Shown here piece by piece: positions 15,808 to 23,453 of a stretch of DNA of 40,447 nt. Source of the DNA: Victivallales bacterium (GTDB lineage: Bacteria; Verrucomicrobiota; Lentisphaeria; Oligosphaerales; Oligosphaeraceae). The first letter of the stretch is position 1; every line of letters begins with the position of its first letter. Where the stretch lies: the NCBI GenBank assembly GCA_017554445.1, contig JAFZIJ010000084.1, positions 1 to 40,447 of the forward strand, in the 5' to 3' direction. The notes below the pieces were generated by a model. The model ran no database searches. It saw only the letters and a program-made list of their open reading frames with translations, and was not told the origin of the DNA. The position numbers were made by a program, and so were the translations under genes.

Positions 15808-18363
15808 ATGAAACACATATTATGCATTATGACCGTCATGGCACTTGTTGTCGCCGCACAGGATGCCCCCAAAATTCCAAAAGGGTGGTTCCCCTTCACG
15901 GTCGATGCACGCGTCTTATCATCGGAAAATCTTGCGTCCGTTGGGTTTCTGAATCCGTCCAAGGCGACGGAACGGATCATCGTCAAAGACGGTCATTTTA
16001 CAACGGTGTCAGGCGATTCCGTCCGTTTCTTCGGTTCGAACTTGTGCTATGACAACGCGTTTCCGGACAAAGAACTCGCCCCACGTATCGCGGGGCGCAT
16101 GAAGCAGTTGGGATTCAACGTCATCCGCTTCCATCATCTGGACAACCGTCACATCGTCAACAAAGACAGGACGGCGCTCAATCCTGTCATGCTGGACAAG
16201 TTGCATTGGCTGATGTTCCAACTCCGTGAAAACGGCATTTATTCCAATCTGAATCTGCATGTGTCACGTGTTTACAAAGGTCTTGGCGATTTGGGCAAGA
16301 CGTTCAAATATGGCAAAGGGCTCGACCGCTTCTACCCGCCATTCGTCGAAAGCCAGAAGAAATACGCCAAAGAACTACTGACCACCGTCAATCCATACAC
16401 GAATCTTGCGCCAATCGACGATCCGATGATCGCATTTGTCGAAATCAACAACGAAAATTCCATATCGCAGTTGGACAACATCGACAATCTGGATCTTCTC
16501 AGAAATCATGAAATCGGCGCGGAACTGCTTCGCCAATGGCGGTTGTGGCTAAGTCGCAAGTATCGTACTTTCGATGACTTGAAGACATCTTGGAGCAATG
16601 GTTTGCAACCATATTCGCCAGTCAATCTGATTGAAAACACCGCCATTGTCGCGGAAGGGAAGAAAGACGGCTTTTTCGAAATCACGAAAGTCGGCCCGCT
16701 CGACTATGACTGCAAACTGTTGCAGGACGGTTCCACCGCCTGGGCCTATCAAATCCATTTTCCGGATGTTCCCTTGAAGGAGAATCAAAACTATACCATA
16801 AAATTCAAGGCACGTGCGACCGTCAACCGCTCCATCAATGTCAATCTCGGTCTCCACGAGCCGCCATGGTTCGTCTATTCTCGCAGTCGCGTCAAACTCA
16901 CGCCAGAATGGCAGGAATTCAAACTGATCGCGACGATCCAAAATTACATGCCGGACAAACGGACGCGTTTCACTTTTAATCTTGGCGGCCTCAATGCGGG
17001 TCTTGAACTTCAGTTGAAGGATATCGAACTGCACGAAGGCAACGAGCCTTACGACTACAAAGAACAGCAGAATTTTGACACGGTGGAACTACCGGAAGTC
17101 ACCTCAACAGCATTCTGCCGCAGGGACTTCCGTGAATTTCTTATTGAAACGGAATACAACTTCACAAAGAACATGGTCGCCTATCTGAAAAACGAACTCG
17201 GCCTGAAAGCGTTGGTCATCGACACGCAGGCGACCTACACGGGAGCCTACGGCATGATCCGTGAAGGCGAACTCTGCGATTACGTCGATGCGCACGCTTA
17301 TTGGGAGCATCCGCATTTCGCGGAAGGCCATTCGTGGAGCCCTCTCCATTGGACGATTCCAAACACGCCGATGGCCAGTTCCGCCAACGGAGGAACATTC
17401 CAAAATCTTATCCGTGCAAGGATTGCCGGCAAGCCGTTCACCGTTTCGGAATACGACCATCCCGCGCCCAACGAACACAACGCGGAGATGTTTCCTATGT
17501 TGGGTTCCTTCAGCGCTTTCCAAGATTGGGACGCCATCTATCAGTTCAGTTACGCAAGCCCTTGGAACGACGCGATGCCCAGCCGTCTGAACGGTTATTT
17601 CGCCATGGCCGTCAATCCAGGCAAAATGGTCATGGCGCCGTTCGCCGCCATGATGTTCCGCGGCCGTTTGGTTGATACAGCCACGACGACCACCACGATT
17701 TCCGTTCCGAAAGAACTTCTGTTCAGCGTGCTGCCGTCAAAAATTCCAGACATGTCCGCCGGCAGTCTGCCTGGTTATCCGCGGAATGCAATTGGCAACA
17801 CCATCATCCAGACTTCCTTGACATCCAATGGGTTGCAGACAAGCTGCGACGCATCCGACCGCCTGTCCGGCCTCCCGTTGAAGACACAGCAAATCGAATG
17901 GACGATTGATGAAAATCAACACGGCGTCTATCTGGTCAACGCACCGTCTGTACGCGCCGCGACTGGTTTCATCGGCAATCGTGACATCGCCCTCGGAGAC
18001 ATGCGTTTCAACATGACGCTTCCCGAAAAAGACACGGCGGCCATCGCTATCACTGCTTTGGACGGACGACCGTTGGCAAAATCGAAAAAACTGCTTCTGG
18101 CCGTCGTCGGTAAAATCGCCAACGTCGGCATGCAGTGGAACGAAGAGCGCACAACGGTAAAAGACAAATGGGGCCAGCCGCCGTCCATCGCCCCATTCAT
18201 TCCGTTCACCATCACGCTGCCCGGCGATGCCAAACCGACGGTTAAGGCGTTGGACGGCGCAGGCAAGCCCATGGGCGAACTGTCCGTCGAACACAAACCG
18301 GAAGGCTGGTCGTTTTCCGCCCGGAAAGACCGCCCTTCCCTATGGTTCGCCATCGAACGGTGA
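15808..18363 (+). CDS. Exported glycoside hydrolase with a CBM-like domain inserted in the catalytic barrel
   Basis: The 851-residue protein has a signal peptide (MKHILCIMTVMALVVAAQ). Its barrel start contains VRFFGSNLCYDNAFPD and LGFNVIRFHHLDNRHI, typical of clan GH-A enzymes. FVEINNENS gives a probable acid/base Glu216 and FTVSEYDHP a probable nucleophile Glu548. The 332-residue gap between them is far larger than usual. It is filled by a beta-rich segment at about residues 272-412 that reads like a CBM4/9-type carbohydrate-binding module (NYTIKFKARATVNRSINVNL, TPEWQEFKLIAT). The last 200 residues form a further beta domain. The gene follows the previous hydrolase by 22 bases and closes the cluster. 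Confidence 0.72.
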   Translation: MKHILCIMTVMALVVAAQDAPKIPKGWFPFTVDARVLSSENLASVGFLNPSKATERIIVKDGHFTTVSGDSVRFFGSNLCYDNAFPDKELAPRIAGRMKQLGFNVIRFHHLDNRHIVNKDRTALNPVMLDKLHWLMFQLRENGIYSNLNLHVSRVYKGLGDLGKTFKYGKGLDRFYPPFVESQKKYAKELLTTVNPYTNLAPIDDPMIAFVEINNENSISQLDNIDNLDLLRNHEIGAELLRQWRLWLSRKYRTFDDLKTSWSNGLQPYSPVNLIENTAIVAEGKKDGFFEITKVGPLDYDCKLLQDGSTAWAYQIHFPDVPLKENQNYTIKFKARATVNRSINVNLGLHEPPWFVYSRSRVKLTPEWQEFKLIATIQNYMPDKRTRFTFNLGGLNAGLELQLKDIELHEGNEPYDYKEQQNFDTVELPEVTSTAFCRRDFREFLIETEYNFTKNMVAYLKNELGLKALVIDTQATYTGAYGMIREGELCDYVDAHAYWEHPHFAEGHSWSPLHWTIPNTPMASSANGGTFQNLIRARIAGKPFTVSEYDHPAPNEHNAEMFPMLGSFSAFQDWDAIYQFSYASPWNDAMPSRLNGYFAMAVNPGKMVMAPFAAMMFRGRLVDTATTTTTISVPKELLFSVLPSKIPDMSAGSLPGYPRNAIGNTIIQTSLTSNGLQTSCDASDRLSGLPLKTQQIEWTIDENQHGVYLVNAPSVRAATGFIGNRDIALGDMRFNMTLPEKDTAAIAITALDGRPLAKSKKLLLAVVGKIANVGMQWNEERTTVKDKWGQPPSIAPFIPFTITLPGDAKPTVKALDGAGKPMGELSVEHKPEGWSFSARKDRPSLWFAIER

Positions 18364-18424
18364 CATAACGGGAAAGTCGTGCTCCCGAGCGATCTTTTCC
18401 ACAAAGTGAAATATCGTCGGCATT

Positions 18425-19390
18425 TTAAGGCAGGCAGACAACGCGGAAGCCAGTGCTATTGCTGGTGTACCACGGCTCGCCACAGTTCCGGACAGCCGAA
18501 CGGCAACCTCGCGAGCCATTGTCCCAATAACCACCGCGAAACGCTCGAGTCGTTCCCCGAGAATCTCCAACGGGATCCGTCACCGCCAGTGTGTCATAAG
18601 GATTATCGCTATCTATCCAGTCCAGACACCATTCCCACACATTACCATGCATGTCGTAAAGCCCCCATGCGTTTGGCTTGTAGCTACCGACCTTCGCTGT
18701 TCCATTGGCCGTGGTACAATCCTGTGAATGGTTCGAACCACCGTTGGACCAGTAACGTCCGACTTCGCTCATGCTGTCGTCCTCTCCAATCGAGACCAGG
18801 TTCTTTCCAGAATTCAGAGCAGATGTCGTTCCTGCACGACAAGCATATTCCCACTGAGCCTCCGTCGGCAGATCGAATATCAGTCCTGTCTTCATCTTCA
18901 GTTTGCCCATGAAGGATGTTCCATCGACGGTATGGCCAAACGCCGGCCAGCCTCCACCAGTCTCAGCTCCCGTACCTCGAATGGTATTGAAACAAACCTG
19001 TTCCACAGGGCGTGTAGCGTAATAAGCAGTGTTGTTGAAATAGCTTGGCTTATTTCCCATGACCAGCTCCCACTGCCGTTGTGTGCACTCAAACACACCG
19101 ATGTAGAATCTTTTCGTAATGGTTACTTCATGCTGTTTTTCGTCATCAAAACGACCCACTTCATCCTTTGGTGATCCCATTTTAAATGTCCCCGCAGGAA
19201 TCTGCCGCAACCACAACTCCGTCGTACGACAAACATCTTTATTCAGATCCGGTTCGTCGTTTGTGTAGCGGACTTTCCATTCCGTCTTGTCCAAATCATA
19301 CACAACCAAATACATCGTAGAATCCGCGTAAAGCCCAATCAGGAACAAGAAAGCTATTCCGACCAAAATCAGCTGCAGTCTTTTCATCAT
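18425..19390 (-). CDS. Exported SUMF1/FGE-fold protein, probably not an active formylglycine-generating enzyme
   Basis: The start at 19390 is preceded by AAAGGA at 6 bases and leads into a signal or anchor helix (residues 4-21). The 321-residue product has the SUMF1 sequence pattern: IPAGTFKMGSP, FDLPTEAQWEYACRAGTT, NAWGLYDMHGNVWEWCLDW, FRGGYWDN and GFRVVCLP. In true formylglycine-generating enzymes two cysteines follow RGGS. Here the first position is Asn and only the second (GCRSAVR) is Cys, so Cys oxidation of sulfatases is unlikely. No sulfatase is nearby. The ATG overlaps the PIN gene stop by 4 bases. The family wording matches SUMF1 proteins that are numerous in Lentisphaerae (recall, not searched). 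Substrate or ligand unknown. Confidence 0.82.
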   Translation of the reverse strand: MMKRLQLILVGIAFLFLIGLYADSTMYLVVYDLDKTEWKVRYTNDEPDLNKDVCRTTELWLRQIPAGTFKMGSPKDEVGRFDDEKQHEVTITKRFYIGVFECTQRQWELVMGNKPSYFNNTAYYATRPVEQVCFNTIRGTGAETGGGWPAFGHTVDGTSFMGKLKMKTGLIFDLPTEAQWEYACRAGTTSALNSGKNLVSIGEDDSMSEVGRYWSNGGSNHSQDCTTANGTAKVGSYKPNAWGLYDMHGNVWEWCLDWIDSDNPYDTLAVTDPVGDSRGTTRAFRGGYWDNGSRGCRSAVRNCGEPWYTSNSTGFRVVCLP

Positions 19391-19818
19391 GGTAATTCCT
19401 TTCTTAAATCGTTGAACATGGCCAGAAAATTCTCCGGAACAAATGAAGGAATTCTGGAATCCGTGTAGTCTTTTATGTTCCGTGTGACGATGGCTTCGGC
19501 TCCGCAAGACATTGCGCATGTGTATTGCATGACATCCTCAAGGTCGTCAAATGGCAATAACATCGCCTGCTTAAGCAAGATGCCGGTAAAATCCACAGGC
19601 ATAACAATATTCGTCAACAGATTCAGTTTCTGCCTAACATATTCGGCCGTATGACCTTTACGCAAGACATAAGCAAGCGTCGGAAAAGCAATGGTGGATA
19701 CATGCCCGTCCAGTTGCCCCTCCGCGCATAGTTCGAGAACGCGGGCCGAATGAATGCAGAATGGCTGCCGCGCCAGCAGGACATCCATGAGAATATTCGT
19801 ATCCAGAAAAATTTTCAT
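19387..19818 (-). CDS. PIN-domain ribonuclease, VapC-like toxin
   Basis: The 143-residue protein opens with KIFLDTNILMDVLLARQPF, giving PIN acidic residues Asp6 and Asp12 with Asn8. It has FDDLEDVMQYTCAM (Glu94/Asp95) and VTRNIKDYTDSRI (Asp117) at the other conserved PIN positions. PIN toxins are Mg-dependent RNases that cleave tRNA, rRNA or mRNA. It overlaps the upstream antitoxin-like gene by 4 bases (ATGA), and the downstream SUMF1-like gene overlaps it in turn. All catalytic positions look intact. Confidence 0.85.
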   Translation of the reverse strand: MKIFLDTNILMDVLLARQPFCIHSARVLELCAEGQLDGHVSTIAFPTLAYVLRKGHTAEYVRQKLNLLTNIVMPVDFTGILLKQAMLLPFDDLEDVMQYTCAMSCGAEAIVTRNIKDYTDSRIPSFVPENFLAMFNDLRKELP

Positions 19819-20084
19819 GGTTCAACTCCATGTTTTTCATGGATGGCCTGACGTATGATTTCATCATAGCTCATGTCCGCAGGCCAGCCGTCGGCGCTGC
19901 CAAGCAAATCTTCCACCGCATGGTTTACATGTGACGATGTAGCCAAATGCTCCAACTTGTGCAAATCACGGATGTATTTTGCAAATAACGCAGACACGCT
20001 TGTTTTGCGTTCAGAGGCCAGTTGCTTGGCCATTGCGATCGTCTCCGGCGTTGCGCTGAGCGTAAGTTTTGTAACGGCTTGCAT
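19815..20084 (-). CDS. Ribbon-helix-helix antitoxin of the PIN toxin
   Basis: The 89-residue protein has an N-terminal beta strand and helix pattern (VTKLTLSATPETIAMAKQLA, then RKTSVSALFAKYIRDL) typical of RHH antitoxins such as the DUF6364-like group. The acidic C-terminal half probably wraps the toxin. AGGA lies about 6 bases before the ATG. The gene is first in the operon and sits behind a promoter that overlaps an inverted repeat (20103-20131), consistent with autorepression by an RHH dimer. The C-terminal VEP overlaps the toxin start. Confidence 0.8.
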   Translation of the reverse strand: MQAVTKLTLSATPETIAMAKQLASERKTSVSALFAKYIRDLHKLEHLATSSHVNHAVEDLLGSADGWPADMSYDEIIRQAIHEKHGVEP

Positions 20085-20102
20085 AGGATGTCCTGAATGA
20101 GT

Positions 20103-20131
20103 TACGTATAAAAACTATTATAATATACGTA
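20103..20131. promoter_or_regulatory. Probable antitoxin operator (inverted repeat)
   Basis: TACGTATA (20103-20110) and its exact reverse complement TATACGTA (20124-20131) have equivalent positions 21 bases apart, two helical turns. The second arm overlaps the -10 region of the toxin-antitoxin promoter, so occupancy by RHH protein would block transcription. Confidence 0.6.
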
Positions 20132-20150
20132 TCATAATGTCCTGTGTCAA
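20122..20150 (-). promoter_or_regulatory. Promoter of the toxin-antitoxin-SUMF1 operon
   Basis: TTGACA (20145-20150) and TATATT (20122-20127) lie 17 bases apart on the minus strand, 37 bases before the antitoxin ATG. This is close to the sigma-70 consensus. Confidence 0.65.
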
Positions 20151-20373
20151 CTCATTGGACGATTGAAGGATGAAAAATGAATTGTCTGATTCGCATGCCA
20201 CACCGTCTCATCTCCAAGCATCCATCAGCCGCAACTGCCACCAATCATTGAAAAAAAGTACGTTTGTGCAAAAAAATTGCCTTTCACGCACTTGCCATTT
20301 TGCGCACGTCATACAAATTATAATTGTTTGAGTTTTTTCGCACGGAACATCAACCGCATTCAGGAACAGATTT

Positions 20374-21132
20374 ATGAAATTGACTCCCTGCCTCGAACTA
20401 TTCTTCACGGAACTGCCTTTCGCCGACCGTATCGCTGCTGTGGCGGATTGCGGCTACAACGCCGCCGAATTCTGGGGTCCCGGCAATAAAGATATCGATG
20501 CCATCGCGAAAGCCGCCGAAAAGAACAACGTCACCATCACGAGTTTCACCAGTTGCATTGGCAATCTCACGGACCCGTCGAAGCATGACGAAGTCGTCGC
20601 GAACTTCCCGAAAGACATCGAAATCGCCAAACGCCTCAACTGCAAGAACGTCATCGCCCTTTCCGGCAATTTCATCCCGCGCGTCACACGCTGCCAATTG
20701 TCCAAGAATGTCATCGAAGGCCTGAAGCGTGTCGCGCCGATCGCTGAAAAAGCGGGCATCACAATCGTTCTCGAACTGCTCAATTCCGCCGTCAACCATC
20801 CAAACTATTATGTTGACAATTCGGAAGATATGGCGGCCATTCTGTGGGGCGTCGATTCCCCCAACGTCAAAGGCCTCTATGACATTTATCACGCGGGTAT
20901 CATGGAAGGCAATGTCACGGAGAAGATTCTTACGAATCTGGACATCATCGGCCATTTCCACGCGGCGGGCATCCCCGGCCGTCACGAAATGAAAAACGGC
21001 GAACAGAACTATCCGTTCCTCTGCCGCAAGATTGACGAAGCGGGTTTCAAAGGCTATCTCGGCCTCGAATACAGCCCGCTGAAACCGTCGCGTGAATCGC
21101 TCATCGAAACGCGCGAATGGCTTGCATATTGA
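20374..21132 (+). CDS. Hydroxypyruvate isomerase-like TIM-barrel protein
   Basis: The 252-residue protein belongs to the xylose-isomerase-like barrel group and reads most like hydroxypyruvate isomerase. Signatures are LNCKNVIALSGN, ITIVLELLNS (Glu134), LYDIYHAGIMEGN, GHFHAAGIPGRHE and LGLEYSP (Glu232). The two glutamates are the metal-binding and catalytic pair of the family. Hyi interconverts hydroxypyruvate and tartronate semialdehyde; related proteins act on other keto-sugars, so the substrate is uncertain. A TATAAT at 20319-20324 may be its -10 element, but no good -35 was found. A sugar dehydrogenase follows 154 bases downstream and may belong to the same pathway. Confidence 0.82.
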   Translation: MKLTPCLELFFTELPFADRIAAVADCGYNAAEFWGPGNKDIDAIAKAAEKNNVTITSFTSCIGNLTDPSKHDEVVANFPKDIEIAKRLNCKNVIALSGNFIPRVTRCQLSKNVIEGLKRVAPIAEKAGITIVLELLNSAVNHPNYYVDNSEDMAAILWGVDSPNVKGLYDIYHAGIMEGNVTEKILTNLDIIGHFHAAGIPGRHEMKNGEQNYPFLCRKIDEAGFKGYLGLEYSPLKPSRESLIETREWLAY

Positions 21133-21141
21133 TGGGTGTGT

Positions 21142-21192
21142 GGCGGAAGCGTCTCGCCGCCGGATGGATGTAACGACGGCGTCCCGCCGTCG
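21142..21192. repeat. Tandem GC-rich palindromic repeat, two units of about 30 bases
   Basis: Palindrome 21174-21192 (CGACGGCG-tcc-CGCCGTCG) and the imperfect palindrome 21142-21161 (GGCGG/CCGCC) lie just after the isomerase gene. Read on the minus strand, both follow the scheme GGCGRGACGC..CG..ACA and align at about 19 of 26 positions, so they look like diverged copies of one unit. Confidence 0.55.
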
Positions 21193-21286
21193 AAAACAAA
21201 AGCAAAATAACAACTTATAATTTTTCTATTGTTTTTAAGCGTCAGCATCAAGTCTGGCAAAACCAAGTTCAAATTGGAGAAACAAA

Positions 21287-22348
21287 ATGGCTGAAAAGAA
21301 AGTGAAAATCGGTTTCGTCGGTTGCGGAGGCATTGCAAACTTCCACTTCGGGCACTACGACAACAACAAGATTCCGAACGCCCAGATCGTCGCTGTCTGC
21401 GACTTGCTGGACGACCGCGCCCAGAAGGCCGCCGAGCGTTTCAACGCCAAGCCCTACAAGTGCTGGAAAGAAATGCTGGACAAGGAAAAGCTTGACGCCC
21501 TGTACGTCTGCGTCGAACCCTGCGCCCATACGCGGAAAGACGGTGGCATGGAACTTGCCGCTGTTGAAAAAGGCATCAACCTCTTCGTTGAAAAGCCTGT
21601 CGCCCTCGACCTCGCCTTCGCGAAGAAAGTCGAAGCCGGCCTGCTGAAGAAAGGCCTCATCAACGCCGCTGGTTTCCAGGATCGCTACATTGATTTCATC
21701 CCGTTCATGAAGAACTGGGTTGCCAACGCGAAGGTTGGTTTCTTCAACGCCTACTGGGTTGGCGGAATGCCTGGCGTGTGGTGGTGGCGTCGTCGTGACA
21801 CGTCCGGCGGCCAGGCCGTCGAACAGACCATCCATACGTTCGATATGTGCCGCAACCTCTTCGGCGAAGTCGTCGAAGTCTCCGCTTTCGGCCGTCGCGG
21901 CATCATTACCGACGTCGAAAACTATGACACGGAAGATGCTTCCGCCGTCAACCTCAAGTTCGCGAACGGCATCATCGGCACGGTTTACTCTGGCTGCTTC
22001 GTCCGTGGCGGCGGCGGCGAAAATGGTATCCGCGTCTATACGATGAACGGCAAGCTCGACTATGTCGAACGCTCCAGCCTCACCATCACCGAACCGCATC
22101 GCACCCTATCCTTCAAGGTCGGCAACGACTACGGACAGGACGAAGATGTCGCGTTCATCGACGCCATCCTCGAAAAAGACCAGTCCATCATCATCTCCTC
22201 CTACTCCGAAGCCGTCAAGAACCTCGAAGTCACGCTCGCGGCCAACGAGTCCATGGACAACAACGGCAAGGTCATCACGCTGAATCAAGGTTGCTGCTGC
22301 TGCGCCAAGAAAGCGGCTCCCGCCAAGAAGAAAGCCGCCAAGAAATAA
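21287..22348 (+). CDS. Gfo/Idh/MocA-family NAD(P)-dependent oxidoreductase
   Basis: The 353-residue protein has a Rossmann start (KIGFVGCGGIANFH), the EKPVALD motif of the family (Lys as substrate/cofactor residue) and a C-terminal alpha/beta domain. In that domain GGQAVEQTIHTFDMCRNLFG supplies the usual active-site His. Members oxidise or reduce sugars, inositols or sugar acids; the substrate is not evident. GGAG lies about 8 bases before the ATG. The last 19 residues (335-353) are unusual: GCCCC followed by a Lys/Ala/Pro tail, encoded partly by tandem TGC codons. A strong terminator follows. Confidence 0.9.
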   Translation: MAEKKVKIGFVGCGGIANFHFGHYDNNKIPNAQIVAVCDLLDDRAQKAAERFNAKPYKCWKEMLDKEKLDALYVCVEPCAHTRKDGGMELAAVEKGINLFVEKPVALDLAFAKKVEAGLLKKGLINAAGFQDRYIDFIPFMKNWVANAKVGFFNAYWVGGMPGVWWWRRRDTSGGQAVEQTIHTFDMCRNLFGEVVEVSAFGRRGIITDVENYDTEDASAVNLKFANGIIGTVYSGCFVRGGGGENGIRVYTMNGKLDYVERSSLTITEPHRTLSFKVGNDYGQDEDVAFIDAILEKDQSIIISSYSEAVKNLEVTLAANESMDNNGKVITLNQGCCCCAKKAAPAKKKAAKK

Positions 22349-22376
22349 TCTCCGTCAAATTCCTTGAAAAACCACC

Positions 22377-22410
22377 AAAGGCACCGTCCAAACAGGGCGG
22401 TGCCTTTTTT
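22377..22410 (+). terminator. Intrinsic terminator of the Gfo/Idh/MocA gene
   Basis: The arms AAAGGCACCG and CGGTGCCTTT (plus three inner pairs) are followed by a T-run at 22405-22410. It begins 29 bases after the stop codon. Confidence 0.92.
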
Positions 22411-22435
22411 ATGATCACTTTTTTATAAAAAAAAA

Positions 22436-22444
22436 TGATATAAT
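22436..22444 (+). promoter_or_regulatory. Extended -10 element upstream of the tail-anchored protein gene
   Basis: TGATATAAT is a TGn-TATAAT extended -10. No good -35 lies 16-18 bases upstream. It would give a leader of nearly 100 bases. Confidence 0.45.
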
Positions 22445-22544
22445 GGCTTGCGAAATGGCGACGTTGGCTGTATTGTTATTTGTTTATCAAGTACATTACC
22501 ATTAATATATAATAAACAAACCACCTGAGCAACTGGGGACAACC

Positions 22545-23420
22545 ATGAGCGAAGAGCAATCAGACAAACTGAAACTGAATTTGAAGACGACAGACACGAA
22601 CCGTTTCAAAATCGAAGCGGACCAGGCGACCGGTCAGCCTGCCGAACAGCTTCCTAAAACGGAGGCCAAGCCTGCGCAGATCGATGAACTGGAAGCGCAG
22701 CGTAAAGTCAACACGGGCAACTTCAAACGCGTTGATGTATCCGGCCAGTCTCCGGCTAGTACTACAGCCGTTCCGGGCATGGGTAACGGCGGCCTCAAGA
22801 AGTCCGAAACCGTTCGCCTGAAAGTCGTCCGCGCCACGCCAGCGGGCGCTCCCGCGGCTGGTTCTGCAGCGTCCACCGTCAAACTGAACCTGAAGAAACC
22901 GGATGAGCCCGTCGCAACTTCCACTCCTACTCCCTCCCCCGCTCAGACCAGTACGTTGAAGCTTCGTCCCACGACGCCTGCTCCGGCGGAGCAGTCGGCC
23001 GCCAATACGGCCACGGTGAAGGTTCCGATGACTAATGCGTCCGCTACCGTCGCCGTTGAGCCGCCGAAAGAAGACAAGCCTGCAGCGGCCACTGTCGCCG
23101 TCGAACCGCCAGCAGCAGCTCCCGCCGCAGAAGGCGCCAAACCTGCTCTGAAACTCAATAAGCCAAAACCGGCCGCCGCCACCGTCGCCGTCGAACCGCC
23201 GAAGGAAGAGAAGCCAGTCGAAGAAAAGAAGGAAGAGCCGCCGAAACCCGCCATGCGGATGAAAGGCGCTACCAAAGAAGACGATCTTGACAAGTATCTT
23301 CCGCAACAAGATGATGACGAACCGGGCGCCCTTGAAGGCATCGCCGCCTTGATCGCCTTCCTTGGCACGGGCTTCGCGACCTATCAGCTCGTCATGAACT
23401 TCCTCCAACAGATTCAATAA
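22545..23420 (+). CDS. Pro/Ala/Lys-rich repetitive protein with C-terminal membrane anchor
   Basis: Not recognised as a known family. The 291-residue protein has no N-terminal signal. Residues 5-230 are low-complexity and built around short recurring units: KLNLK at the N-terminus, STVKLNLKKP, TSTLKLRP, TATVKVP, and three copies of ATVAVEPP separated by 15-37 residues. A KE-rich stretch, an acidic segment (KEDDLDKYLPQQDDDEP) and one hydrophobic segment (about 262-286, IAALIAFLGTGFATYQLVM) end the protein. This looks like a tail-anchored or stalk protein with a disordered cytoplasmic part. The exported esterase gene starts 33 bases downstream, so they may be co-transcribed. The coding call rests on the ribosome site GGGGAC, codon usage like the neighbours, and the ordered repeats. 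Confidence 0.8.
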   Translation: MSEEQSDKLKLNLKTTDTNRFKIEADQATGQPAEQLPKTEAKPAQIDELEAQRKVNTGNFKRVDVSGQSPASTTAVPGMGNGGLKKSETVRLKVVRATPAGAPAAGSAASTVKLNLKKPDEPVATSTPTPSPAQTSTLKLRPTTPAPAEQSAANTATVKVPMTNASATVAVEPPKEDKPAAATVAVEPPAAAPAAEGAKPALKLNKPKPAAATVAVEPPKEEKPVEEKKEEPPKPAMRMKGATKEDDLDKYLPQQDDDEPGALEGIAALIAFLGTGFATYQLVMNFLQQIQ

Positions 23421-23453
23421 ATTTAAAGCTCTCCAAATCGAAAAGGGAGAATC

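Noticed and set aside
18425..19390. Annotation as an active formylglycine-generating enzyme
   Set aside because: One of the two catalytic Cys positions is Asn and no sulfatase gene is present in the window.
21269..22099. A 276-codon minus-strand frame opposite the Gfo/Idh/MocA gene
   Set aside because: The plus strand has clear family motifs; the antisense frame has none.
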